Positions 44,515-52,967 are shown, counted from the first letter of the stretch. The stretch is DNA of 64,000 nucleotides from Nitrospirillum viridazoti CBAmc (GCF_000730165.1 NZ_CP022111.1:1364001-1428000), one strand, 5' to 3'. Numbers and translations are program-made. The notes: generated by a model not told the origin, from the sequence alone.

Positions 44515-46620
44515 TCAGCGGCCGCGCCGCCGCCGGCCGGCCGGCGCCCGTCTGGCCCCACCGGCAGTCCCGCCCAGGGGACCGTCCAGCACCGCCTTGG
44601 CCGGGTTGGCATTGAACGGCCAGGCCAGCACCGGCTCATCCGGATCGCCAGCGTCCTGCAACTGGCTGGCGACCTCCAGATAATGATTCGGCGACACATC
44701 GTTGCCGTCGATCACCGTGCCCTGCAGCACGATGCCGATCTGGTCCCACTGCTGCACAGCCTCCAACGGGTCCTGGAAGGTGCTGGCCGTCCGGGGATTG
44801 AGGGCGAAGCTACCCTGGCCCCGGATGGACCATTTCTGCGGCGGCAGCACCTTGGCCACCACCTCATCCGCCACATAGACGGCGTCCGGCCGCTGCGCCG
44901 GCCACGACCAGTAGAGCGTGGTCGGGCTGCCGGTGGCGGTATTGGTGCCGTTGATGCTGGTCTGGTGGATGGAGCAGGAGTTGTAGTCGGTCTGCCAGGG
45001 AATGGCCATGAACTTGCAGAGGTCGCCCGGCTCCAACCCATCATCCTGGTGGCGCAGCGGTATCCACCCGCCCTTCAGGAAGGGATGGGCCGCGACGGCC
45101 TGGCTGTAATCCAGCGGCTTATGCTTGATGCGGAAGGGTCCGGCGCCGGTGCTGGCCCAGTCCTGCTGGTAAATATCCTTCTGGCGGATGGTGTAGCTGA
45201 CCTCGATCCCCGGTACATAGCGCCCGCCCAGGCAGTTGCTGAGCGAGGCCTGGTCCAGCAGCTCGCCAGGGCCCAGGGCGGGTGCTGCGGCGGTGTTGAA
45301 GCGATGCTTGCTCCACTGTTCCAGGAAGAAGTACTGGGTGGGCGTGACCGTCAGGAAGGCCTTGCCCGCGTCGCCCAGCGACAGGGGCATCAGCGGCACG
45401 CCCACCGACGTCTCCCCTGCCAAGTTGGGGTTACGGATGAAGGTCAGGCCCGCCATGATGGTCTGGTCGGGGTCGTCGGCGGCGGCGATGGCGTCCACCG
45501 CCGCGTGCGCCCGCTGGGCGATAGGCGGCAGGTTCACGGTCCAGCGCTGCAAAGCGGCGGCGCGGAACACCGGGTGGATGTCCGTCTCGAAATTGGGCAC
45601 GTAGTCACCGTTGTAGACACCGTTGGCGTAAAGCGACGGCATCAGGTCCAAGGTGCGCACCCAGGCGTCGAACACGTCATCCCAGACGGAGACGACGTTG
45701 CGGATCTGCGGGGCGTAGGACGGATCGCAGCAGACGACCCAGCCGCCGAACGCCTCCGCCACCGTGCCGTCGGTGAACACCAGCGTGGCCGACACCGGGC
45801 CGTCGGCGGCATCATCGAACCAGCTGGGGTTGTTGGTGTCGCCGGTCATCTGGACGACTTGGCTGTATTCGTCATACTTACCGGCGGTGCGGCCGAAGGC
45901 CGACAGCACCAGCAGGCGCCCCTGCGCGTCGGTGCGCAATTCGCCCAGGGTGTCGATGGCGCCCATGGGCTCATACAGCAGGCCGGACGGGAAGCTCTTG
46001 GGATAGTCCGCGTTCTCGGCGATGCCGCCCTTGCGGTCGGAATAGCTGGCCGGGGTGGTGACATCGAAATTCACCACCGCGCTGGGCGTGCCGCCGGCCA
46101 CCAGGGCGCGGGGGCCGGGGTCGATCACCAGAGACTTCAGCCGCGTCTCGCTGTCGGGCGTGCCGTAGACCTGGGGATTGCGCAGCTGCGGCACCTGGCC
46201 GTCAGCGAAGGCGTTCAAGCCTTCGGAGCTGACAACGCAATAGTTGTTGGCCTTCTTGTTGGCCAAGTGCACGGTCCAGACCACCTGCGCCACGGTGCGG
46301 CCATCAGCCAGCGTGGTGCCGGGCAGGATTTCCACCCCGCCACCGTTGGGATAGGCGTCCGGCCCCGCCAGATCGTATGCGTAGAGGCGGAAGCGCGCGG
46401 CCTGGCGCTTCAGGTTGCCGTCGGCGTCGCGCAGGTCGCCGCTGCGCACGAAGGACTCCGTCCCGTCCGCGGCCGCCTGCAAGGGCAAGCCGCCGGTGGT
46501 GTCGGTACCGTCCAGGGGGAGGCCGGCGCTGGTCTCCGGCGAATAGTAGAAATCCTGGCTGGTGCCGAAGCGGGCGAAGTTGATGGTCGGGTGAACGCGG
46601 AAAACGGTCCGGGTCGACAT
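44515..46620 (-). CDS. LodA/GoxA family cysteine tryptophylquinone oxidase
   Basis: A 701-residue protein of the family that includes L-lysine 6-oxidase (LodA, about 726 residues) and glycine oxidase GoxA. These oxidases deaminate an amino acid and produce an aldehyde or keto product, ammonia and H2O2. The N-terminus RVHPTINFARFGTSQDFYYSPET is a family hallmark. The quinone is expected from Cys549 in PWQTDYNSCS, with Asp545 four residues before it as in LodA (Asp512/Cys516), and Trp573 in YWSWPAQRPDAV. The spacing between Cys and Trp is 24 residues, shorter than LodA's. No classical signal peptide; an Arg-rich tail ends it. GAGG precedes ATG 46620. Substrate not known. Confidence 0.85.
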   Translation of the reverse strand: MSTRTVFRVHPTINFARFGTSQDFYYSPETSAGLPLDGTDTTGGLPLQAAADGTESFVRSGDLRDADGNLKRQAARFRLYAYDLAGPDAYPNGGGVEILPGTTLADGRTVAQVVWTVHLANKKANNYCVVSSEGLNAFADGQVPQLRNPQVYGTPDSETRLKSLVIDPGPRALVAGGTPSAVVNFDVTTPASYSDRKGGIAENADYPKSFPSGLLYEPMGAIDTLGELRTDAQGRLLVLSAFGRTAGKYDEYSQVVQMTGDTNNPSWFDDAADGPVSATLVFTDGTVAEAFGGWVVCCDPSYAPQIRNVVSVWDDVFDAWVRTLDLMPSLYANGVYNGDYVPNFETDIHPVFRAAALQRWTVNLPPIAQRAHAAVDAIAAADDPDQTIMAGLTFIRNPNLAGETSVGVPLMPLSLGDAGKAFLTVTPTQYFFLEQWSKHRFNTAAAPALGPGELLDQASLSNCLGGRYVPGIEVSYTIRQKDIYQQDWASTGAGPFRIKHKPLDYSQAVAAHPFLKGGWIPLRHQDDGLEPGDLCKFMAIPWQTDYNSCSIHQTSINGTNTATGSPTTLYWSWPAQRPDAVYVADEVVAKVLPPQKWSIRGQGSFALNPRTASTFQDPLEAVQQWDQIGIVLQGTVIDGNDVSPNHYLEVASQLQDAGDPDEPVLAWPFNANPAKAVLDGPLGGTAGGARRAPAGRRRRGR

Positions 46621-46669
46621 GGGGCACAACCTCAATTGTCCGGAAGTGACGGGGATGCGGCGGTGGGCG

Positions 46670-47626
46670 TCAGCCGAAGCGCGGCGTGACGCCGTTCTTC
46701 CAGCAGTTCTGGATGCCGGCACCGACCGAGATCATCAGCGGGACAAAACCGCCGGGATTGCCCCCGGCGAACAACTGCTCCAGCGCCGTGCGGAAGCGGC
46801 CGAACGTCTCCACCAGGGTGGCGGCCAAGGCCCGCTGGTGGTCGCTGTAATCCACCGCCAGCGTCACCGGATAGGTCAGCGGCTTCGCCACCGTCTGCCG
46901 GATGGTCTGGAACTTCTGGAAATGGGGCCAGCTGGGGTCGCTGTCGTCGGCGGTGTTCTGATAGGCCGCCGGCAGCGCCGCGCTGGCGCCGCTCGCCCCC
47001 TCCCCCTGCTCCCGGATGGTGTTGATCAGCAGCACCACCTGGTTGTAGCCGTCGCCATCGCTGTCGGTGACGGTCAGGGACGGCATGTTATTGTAGAAGG
47101 CGGAGAAGTGGTCGACCTGACGCACGCCGCCCTGGATGTGACGGCGCAGCAGGCCCGCCCCATACTGCAAGGCGTCGTAGAACTCACCGATGCTGCCGTA
47201 TTCGGTGATGGTGTCGCGCAGGATCGCTTTACCGCCCGTGTCCCACTCCGGATATTCGATCAGGCACATGCCGTTGATGCGCGGGATATCCAGCGGGCCG
47301 ATCTCCGCGCTATAGGGCGCGAAGTCCGGCCGGGGATCCGGCTTGTCCAGGGCGAAGTCCAGGTGTGGAATGTCGTGGCCCCGGTAGACGGGGGCGGCGA
47401 AGCGCGGCGAGAGGCCGTAGGCATTAGCGATGTTGCACGCCAACTGGACGTGCAACATCTCCTGGTTCACCACGCTTTGCACCAGTTGAACGGCCTGTGC
47501 CGTCCGATCGACGACCGAATACAGCGCCGACATGTAATAGGGGATGGTCCAGAATTCCAAATCCACCGCCGCCTGCAAATGCTGGTGCAGATGGGCGATG
47601 GTCCACTCATCATCCTTTAGGCGCAT
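46670..47626 (-). CDS. ferritin-like protein (first gene of the LodA/LodB operon)
   Basis: A 318-residue protein with the ferritin-like domain also found at the N-terminus of VioB. Helix 1 reads WTIAHLHQHLQAAVDLEFWTIPYYMSALYS with Glu24, and helix 2 VNQEMLHVQLACNIANAYG with the E-x-x-H pair at residues 56 and 59, both candidate iron ligands. Further helices include YGSIGEFYDALQYGAGL and SDHQRALAATLVETFGRFRTALEQLF. Its function is unknown; iron-dependent oxidation or scaffolding for the LodA-like enzyme are options. GAGGAGG lies 9 bases before ATG 47626, which I preferred to ATG 47644. It is 49 bp upstream of the oxidase gene, on the same strand. Confidence 0.8.
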   Translation of the reverse strand: MRLKDDEWTIAHLHQHLQAAVDLEFWTIPYYMSALYSVVDRTAQAVQLVQSVVNQEMLHVQLACNIANAYGLSPRFAAPVYRGHDIPHLDFALDKPDPRPDFAPYSAEIGPLDIPRINGMCLIEYPEWDTGGKAILRDTITEYGSIGEFYDALQYGAGLLRRHIQGGVRQVDHFSAFYNNMPSLTVTDSDGDGYNQVVLLINTIREQGEGASGASAALPAAYQNTADDSDPSWPHFQKFQTIRQTVAKPLTYPVTLAVDYSDHQRALAATLVETFGRFRTALEQLFAGGNPGGFVPLMISVGAGIQNCWKNGVTPRFG

Positions 47627-47727
47627 GGCGCGCGGCCTCCTCATCCATGTGAGGACGCTTCTTTGCGGATAAGCGCCCTCATGGTCGTAGAGGATAAGTC
47701 AAATACACGCCATAGTACACAATTCAC

Positions 47728-47748
47728 ATGTCACAAGTTGTGACATGG
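47728..47748. promoter_or_regulatory. 21-bp perfect palindrome, candidate operator of the LodA/LodB operon
   Basis: CATGTCACAA, a central G, then TTGTGACATG. It lies 102 bp before the ferritin-like gene's start and 32 bp from the OsmC stop, in an A+T-rich patch suited for a promoter. A dimeric regulator site is likely; which one is unknown. The centre-to-centre arrangement differs from CRP/FNR. Confidence 0.6.
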
Positions 47749-47779
47749 CCCATTACAGAACTATTACCGTGTAGGCCCT

Positions 47780-48253
47780 CTATTCCATCACCACCGTTCC
47801 CTCGGTCACCACCGGGAAGTTGACGGAGTTGGCGATGAAGCAGAAATGGTGCGCCTTGTCGTGCAGCGCCTGGGCCAGCGCCGGGTCGCCGTCGGCGGCG
47901 ATGGTCACCGTGGGGCGCAGGGTGACCTGGGTGAAGTGCCCGTTGCCGTCCGCCGTCTCCACCATCGTGCCCTCCGCCTGGTCCTGGTAGGCGGTGACGA
48001 CCAGCCCGGCCTCGGCCGCCAGGTGCAGGTACCACAGTTTGTGGCAGGTGGAGAGGGAGGAGACCAGCATCTCCTCCGGATTGTAGCGGGTGGCATCGCC
48101 CAGGAAGGCGGGGTCGGAGGAGCCGGGGATGACCGGCTTGCCCGCCGCCTGGATCTCATGGTCGCGGGTGTAGGCGCGATAGTTGGCGGTGCCCTGCCCC
48201 TTGTTCCCGGTCCAGGTGACGGTGACACGATAGGTGTGTTGCTTGCCGGCCAT
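47780..48253 (-). CDS. OsmC/Ohr-like family peroxide-handling protein
   Basis: A 157-residue OsmC-family protein. Members are dimeric thiol peroxidases that reduce organic hydroperoxides with two reactive cysteines. The first is in YNPEEMLVSSLSTCHKLWYLHLAAEAG, the second in HDKAHHFCFIANSVNFPV, both at the expected places, with WTGNKGQGTANYRAYTRDHEI at the start typical of a YhfA/SACOL1771-like subgroup. GGGAGC precedes ATG 48253. It lies immediately upstream of the LodA/LodB operon on the same strand. Since LodA-type enzymes release H2O2, a protective pairing is conceivable, though a separate promoter region lies between them. Confidence 0.88.
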   Translation of the reverse strand: MAGKQHTYRVTVTWTGNKGQGTANYRAYTRDHEIQAAGKPVIPGSSDPAFLGDATRYNPEEMLVSSLSTCHKLWYLHLAAEAGLVVTAYQDQAEGTMVETADGNGHFTQVTLRPTVTIAADGDPALAQALHDKAHHFCFIANSVNFPVVTEGTVVME

Positions 48254-48399
48254 GATGTCGCTCCCTTTGGGTCATCGTCGTTGCGGCCATTGGAGGGGAG
48301 CCATTGCAGGGGCGCCAGAGAGAACCACCGCAGAACGGACATGCGCTCTGACCCTGGGCGGTGTACGATTTCGGACAGTATTGTGGGGGACTTTGCATC

Positions 48400-49824
48400 G
48401 TGACACAGAAAAGCGGCCGTATCCTGATGGTGGACGACGACCAGGACATCCTGGTGGCCGCCCGCCTGCTGCTGAAGCGGGAAGGCATCCTGGTCCATAC
48501 CGAGAGCCAGCCGGATCGCATCCCGCAGCTGTTGAAGGATGAGGTGTTCGACGCCGTTCTCCTGGACATGAACTTCGCCATCGGCGCCAACACGGGGCGC
48601 GAAGGCTTCCAGTGGCTGAAACGCGTGCTGGAGATCGACCCCACCCTGTCCGTCATCCTGATGACCGCCTATGGCGACGTGGGCACGGCGGTGGAGGCGA
48701 TGAAGCAGGGTGCCTGCGACTTCGTGCTGAAGCCCTGGTCCAATGAGCGGCTGGTGGCGACCCTGATGAGCGCCATGACCCTGACCGCCTCCCGGCGCGA
48801 AGCGGCGCAGCTGGGCGCCCGCAACAAGGAGCTGGCGGCAGCACTGGACCAGCCGGGGCAAACGCTCATTGGCAGCAGCCCGGCCATGGCCCGGGTACTG
48901 ACCCTGGTGGACCGCGCCGCCCCCACCGACGCCAATGTCCTGATCCTGGGCGAAAACGGCACCGGCAAGGAGGTCATCGCGAGAGAGATCCACCGCCGGT
49001 CCCGCCGCGCGGACCAGGTGTTCGTGGCCGTGGACCTGGGCGCCATCGCCGAGAATTTGTTCGAGAGCGAGCTGTTCGGCCACAAGAAGGGCGCCTTCAC
49101 CGACGCCAAGGAGGACCGCGTCGGCCGGCTGGTGGCGGCCAACGGCGGCACCCTGTTCCTGGATGAGATCGGCAATCTGCCCCTGTACCAGCAGAGCAAG
49201 CTGCTGTCGGTGCTGGAACAACGCGTGGTCATCCCCGTGGGCGGCAACCGGCCCATCCCCATCGACGTGCGCCTGATTTCCGCCACCAACATGCCGGTGG
49301 AACAGCTGGAAAGCCCGGACACCTTCCGCCAGGATCTGCTGTACCGCATCAACACCGTGGAGCTGCGCCTGCCGCCCTTGCGCGACCGCTCGGACGACAT
49401 CCCGGCCCTGGTCACCCATTTCATGGGACTGTACGCCCGGAAATACGCCATCCCGCCGCGCCGCCTGTCCAACGACGCGCTGGCGCGGCTGAAGGCCTAT
49501 CACTGGCCGGGCAACGTCCGCGCCCTGCGCCACGCGGTGGAGCGCGCCATGATCCTGGGCGCCGGCGACGTGCTGGAGGCGGAGGATTTCTCCCTGCCGT
49601 CCGCCCCCGGCGGCGCCCCCCGGCCGGCGGCACCGCCACCCTCGGCTCTGGCGGCGGTGGGCGATGACGGCTTTACCCTGGGCACGCTGGACCTGGAGAC
49701 GGTGGAGGCGCAGGTGATCCGCCGGGCGCTGGACAAGCACCAGGGCAACATCAGCCACGCCGCCAATGAGCTGGGCATCACCCGCACCTCCCTCTACCGC
49801 CGGATGGAGAAGCATGGTCTTTAA
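48400..49824 (+). CDS. sigma54-dependent response regulator with GAFTDA variant
   Basis: A 474-residue transcription activator. The receiver domain has RILMVDDDQDILVAARLLLKREG and phospho-acceptor Asp56 in VLLDMNF. The AAA+ domain has Walker A GENGTGKE, loop 1 GAFTDA at 231 to 236 instead of the usual GAFTGA, and Walker B GGTLFLDEIGNL. The C-terminal FIS-type helix-turn-helix is GNISHAANELGITRTSLYRRMEKHGL. GTG 48400 follows GGGGGA. The kinase gene starts inside its last codons (49814). The GAFTDA/KEDR form is one I associate with a subclass widespread in Bacteroidetes. Target genes are unknown; the divergent OsmC gene is 147 bp away. Confidence 0.88.
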   Translation: MTQKSGRILMVDDDQDILVAARLLLKREGILVHTESQPDRIPQLLKDEVFDAVLLDMNFAIGANTGREGFQWLKRVLEIDPTLSVILMTAYGDVGTAVEAMKQGACDFVLKPWSNERLVATLMSAMTLTASRREAAQLGARNKELAAALDQPGQTLIGSSPAMARVLTLVDRAAPTDANVLILGENGTGKEVIAREIHRRSRRADQVFVAVDLGAIAENLFESELFGHKKGAFTDAKEDRVGRLVAANGGTLFLDEIGNLPLYQQSKLLSVLEQRVVIPVGGNRPIPIDVRLISATNMPVEQLESPDTFRQDLLYRINTVELRLPPLRDRSDDIPALVTHFMGLYARKYAIPPRRLSNDALARLKAYHWPGNVRALRHAVERAMILGAGDVLEAEDFSLPSAPGGAPRPAAPPPSALAAVGDDGFTLGTLDLETVEAQVIRRALDKHQGNISHAANELGITRTSLYRRMEKHGL

Positions 49825-51193
49825 GTCGTCGTTCAGCACGGCGCTGACCCTGCGGGTGACCCTGCTGTGCCTCAGCTGCGTGGCCCTGGGCCTGCTGCTG
49901 CAGGCCACCGACTACCACGCCACCGAGGCGCTGGTGCTGTTCCTGATCGCCTTCCAGATCGGCGGCGTGGTGCGGGTGGTGAACACCACCAACCGCGAGC
50001 TGGCGCGCTTCCTGAACGCGCTCAGCCATTCCGACTTCACCCAGAGCTTCAGCTATCGCGCCATGGGTCCCAGCTTCCAGGAACTGGGCCAGGCCTTCGC
50101 CGGGGTGTTCGACAGGTTCCGCGACGCCCGCGCCGATGCCGAGCGCAAGGCCGACTACCTGAACGTGCTGGTGGAGCATGTGCCCGTGGCCCTGGCGGAG
50201 GTGCATCCCGATGGCCGCGTCAACCTGCTGAACAACGTGGCCCGGCGCCTGATCGGCCATGACGACCTGAACCGCCGCCTGGTGGACGGCGGCACCCTGG
50301 ATTCGGCGCTGCGCGTGCTGGAACCGGGGAAAAGCGCCCTGCTGAAGGTGGCGGGGGGCATCACGCCCCTGCACCTGACGGTGCGCGCCACCCAGCTGAC
50401 CCTGGCCGAGGGGCCGCGCCTGCTGATCAGCCTGCAGAACATCGGCGGGGAGCTGGAGGCGACGGAGGTCAAGGCCTGGTCGGACCTGGTACGGGTGCTG
50501 ACGCATGAGATGATGAACTCGCTGACGCCCGTCTCCTCCCTGGCGGGCACGGCGCAGTCGCTGCTGGCCGATCTGCGCACCCAGCTGGAGACCATCCCCG
50601 GCCTGCCCCCCGCCGTGCTGCTGGATGCAGCCGACGCGGGCGAGGCCATGGACACGGTCACCCGGCGCGCCGGCGGCCTGCTGCGCTTCGTCGAGCGGTA
50701 CCGCCGCTTCACCCAGATGCCCCGGCCGAAGGTGGAGCGGCTGAAGGTGCGCGAGCTGTTCGGCCGGGTGGAGCGGTTGATGGGCCCGGCGATGGCGGAG
50801 CATGGCGTGGCGCTGGAGGTGGTGGTGCTGCCGCCCTCGCTGGAGATCAGCGCCGACCCCGACCTGATCGACCAGGTGCTGATCAATCTGGTGAAGAACG
50901 CGGTGGAGGCGCTTGACGAGTGGAAGGCCGGCGGCACGGCAACCCGCGCCCCAGCCATCACCCTGGCGGCTCACCTGGACGTGACCGGCCAACTGAACCT
51001 GCTGGTGCGCGACAACGGCCCCGGCATCCCGCCCGAGGTGGCCGACAAGATCTTCGTGCCCTTCTACACCACCAAGCGCGAGGGCAGCGGCATCGGCCTA
51101 CCGCTCGCCCGCCAGATCATGCTGGCCCACGGCGGCACCATCGCGGCATCGCCGGTGGAGGGCGGTGGGACGGTGTTCACTCTGCGGTTTTGA
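49814..51193 (+). CDS. NtrY-like membrane sensor histidine kinase
   Basis: A 459-residue kinase, partner of the preceding regulator, whose 3' end it overlaps by 11 bp. Two membrane segments (TLLCLSCVALGLLLQATDY and ALVLFLIAFQIGGVVRVV) open it, with almost no periplasmic loop between them. A HAMP-like/PAS region follows (ADYLNVLVEHVPVALAEVHPDGRVNLLNNVARRL). The H box is VRVLTHEMMNSLTPVSSLAG with His231, and the ATPase domain has DQVLINLVKNAVEAL, DNGPGIPPEV and GSGIGLPLARQI. The short loop suggests it senses a membrane or cytoplasmic cue. ATG 49814 has GGAGA just upstream. It is convergent with the MFS gene, with 17 bp overlap. Confidence 0.88.
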   Translation: MVFKSSFSTALTLRVTLLCLSCVALGLLLQATDYHATEALVLFLIAFQIGGVVRVVNTTNRELARFLNALSHSDFTQSFSYRAMGPSFQELGQAFAGVFDRFRDARADAERKADYLNVLVEHVPVALAEVHPDGRVNLLNNVARRLIGHDDLNRRLVDGGTLDSALRVLEPGKSALLKVAGGITPLHLTVRATQLTLAEGPRLLISLQNIGGELEATEVKAWSDLVRVLTHEMMNSLTPVSSLAGTAQSLLADLRTQLETIPGLPPAVLLDAADAGEAMDTVTRRAGGLLRFVERYRRFTQMPRPKVERLKVRELFGRVERLMGPAMAEHGVALEVVVLPPSLEISADPDLIDQVLINLVKNAVEALDEWKAGGTATRAPAITLAAHLDVTGQLNLLVRDNGPGIPPEVADKIFVPFYTTKREGSGIGLPLARQIMLAHGGTIAASPVEGGGTVFTLRF

Positions 51194-52439
51194 TCTCGCG
51201 CCAAGGCCGCCAGCCGGTGTGCTTGAGCAGATAGCGCACCCCCACCAGCGCCGCCAGGAAGCCGGAGGCCGCCCCCACGCCCAGGGACCAGCGCGGACCG
51301 GCCACGTCCGCCACCCAGCCGACGACGGGGGCGCCCAACGGTGTGCCCCCGACCGCGATGGCCAGCAGCAGGGCCACCACCCGGCCGCGCATGGCGCTGT
51401 CGGTCGACAATTGCACCAAGCTGTTGGTGGAGGTGGTGAAGGTCTGCGCCGCCACGCCGACCACCACCAGCAGGATGCCAAACGCCCAGGTGGTGGGCAT
51501 GACCGCCGCCAGGGCGCATCCCACGCCGAACAGCAGCGCAGCACCCACCAGCAGGGAAACGGTGGGCGTCGCGCGTCTGGCCGCCAGCAGCGCGCCGGCG
51601 ACCGAGCCGATGGCCATGGTGGAGCTGAGCACCCCGTACTCCCCCGCGCCGGCCTGGAAAGCGTGCACCGACATGGTGGAGATGAAGATGGGGAAGTTCA
51701 GGCCGAAGGTGCCGATGAGGAACAGCATCAGCAGCAAGGCCCGCAAGTCCGCCCGGCCCCAGACATAGCGGAAGCCGCCGACGAAGCTGCCCCGGCTGCG
51801 CACCGCCCGCGTGCGGGGATGGAAATCGGCCGCCCGCAGCAGGCAGAGGGACCCGATGACGGCGATGAAGGAGGCGGCGTTGATCAGGAACACCCAGCCC
51901 GTGCCCACCGCCGCGATCAGCACGCCGGCCACCGCCGGCCCGATCATGCGCGCCGCGTTGAAGGAGGTGGAGTTGAGCGCCACGGCGTTGGCCAGGTCCG
52001 CCTCCCCCACCAGTTCACCGATGAAGGTCTGGCGGGCGGGCGCGTCGAAGGCGGCGACACAGCCCAGCAGGAAGGCGAAGATGTAGACGTGCCACAGCTG
52101 CACCAGGGCCAGCACGGTCAGCAGGCCCAGGCCCAGCGCCAGCAGGGCGGAGGCGGCCTGGGTGCAGAACAGCAGGCGCCGCCGGTCGAAAAAGTCGGCG
52201 GCGAAGCCGCTGAAAGGCAGCAGCAGGGCCAGGGGGCCGAACTGCAGGGCCATGACGATGCCGACGGCGGAGGCGCCGTTGACGTGCGCCAGTTCCGTCA
52301 GCACCAGCCAGTCCTGCGCCGTGCGCTGCATCCAGGTGCCCACATTGGACACGATGCCGCCGGCGGACCACAGGCGGAAATTGCGGTTGGCCAGGGCACG
52401 AAAGGTGCCGGTCGAGGCCGGGTTGGCGGAAGCCGTCAT
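51177..52439 (-). CDS. MFS transporter (EntS-like/MFS_3 drug-efflux type)
   Basis: A 420-residue, twelve-span major facilitator. It opens FRALANRNFRLWSAGGIVSNVGTWMQRTAQDWLVLTEL, typical of the MFS_3 group that contains enterobactin exporter EntS and multidrug pumps. The loop GFAADFFDRRRLLFCTQ holds the 2-3 loop motif, and RQTFIGELVGEADLANAVALNSTSFNAARMIGPAVAG is also characteristic. The start overlaps the stop of the MarR gene (ATGA), so both are one operon under a palindromic operator at 52942..52967. Export of a toxic or signalling small molecule is likely; the cargo is unknown. Confidence 0.88.
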   Translation of the reverse strand: MTASANPASTGTFRALANRNFRLWSAGGIVSNVGTWMQRTAQDWLVLTELAHVNGASAVGIVMALQFGPLALLLPFSGFAADFFDRRRLLFCTQAASALLALGLGLLTVLALVQLWHVYIFAFLLGCVAAFDAPARQTFIGELVGEADLANAVALNSTSFNAARMIGPAVAGVLIAAVGTGWVFLINAASFIAVIGSLCLLRAADFHPRTRAVRSRGSFVGGFRYVWGRADLRALLLMLFLIGTFGLNFPIFISTMSVHAFQAGAGEYGVLSSTMAIGSVAGALLAARRATPTVSLLVGAALLFGVGCALAAVMPTTWAFGILLVVVGVAAQTFTTSTNSLVQLSTDSAMRGRVVALLLAIAVGGTPLGAPVVGWVADVAGPRWSLGVGAASGFLAALVGVRYLLKHTGWRPWREIKTAE

Positions 52440-52921
52440 GACAAGCCCCCGTCCGGGGCATCCGCCACCAGACGCTTCAAAAGGTCCACCGCGCGGCCCA
52501 GCTCCGCCCGCTCATCCGGCGTCAGGCGGGAGCGCATGGCACGGAACAGCCAGTCCTCATGCAAGGCGCGGCCTACCCGCAACCGCTCGCGGCAGGCCGG
52601 GGTCAGATCCCACAAGGTCTGGCGCCCATCGGCGGGATCGGGGCTGCCCATCACCAGGCCCGCCGCCTCCAGCGCCGCGACGGTGGCGCCCATGGACTGG
52701 GAGCGCACCCCCTCCGCCTTGGCCAGGGCCGTCACCGTGGCCGGCCCGCCGTCAAGCCGGCGCAGCACGGCGATTTGCGAGGGCGTCAGGTCGCCGACGT
52801 TGGCCTGCTCACGCAACTTGCGCCGCAGCAGGCCCATGACCACGCGCAGTTCCACCGCCGTTGCCATGACGGCCGAGGCATCGGGGTCGCCCGCGTCGGG
52901 CCTGTCCAAGGGATCGTTCAT
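52436..52921 (-). CDS. MarR family transcriptional regulator
   Basis: A 161-residue winged-helix repressor. The DNA-binding core is LTPSQIAVLRRLDGGPATVTALAKAEGVRSQSMGATVAALEAAGLVMGSPDPADGRQTLWDLT, with the wing in the last part; the flanking helices form the dimer. MarR proteins usually repress their own operon and release DNA on binding a phenolic or other ligand. That fits the coupled MFS gene downstream (4-bp overlap) and the inverted repeat 21 bp upstream of ATG 52921. No redox cysteine is evident in the sequence. Confidence 0.9.
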   Translation of the reverse strand: MNDPLDRPDAGDPDASAVMATAVELRVVMGLLRRKLREQANVGDLTPSQIAVLRRLDGGPATVTALAKAEGVRSQSMGATVAALEAAGLVMGSPDPADGRQTLWDLTPACRERLRVGRALHEDWLFRAMRSRLTPDERAELGRAVDLLKRLVADAPDGGLS

Positions 52922-52941
52922 GCCCTGGGTTTAGCAGATAC

Positions 52942-52967
52942 GAAGGTAGACTACAAAGTCTTCCTTC
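52942..52967. promoter_or_regulatory. operator palindrome of the MarR-MFS operon
   Basis: GAAGGTAGACT, ACAA, AGTCTTCCTTC: an 11-bp inverted repeat with 10 of 11 matches, 21 bp before the marR-type start. Its position over the promoter or leader suggests autorepression. Confidence 0.65.

Noticed and set aside
44365-46689. 774-codon plus-strand frame opposite the LodA-like gene
   Set aside because: The minus-strand product has strong family motifs; the plus frame is low-complexity Arg/Gly/His text with no domain.
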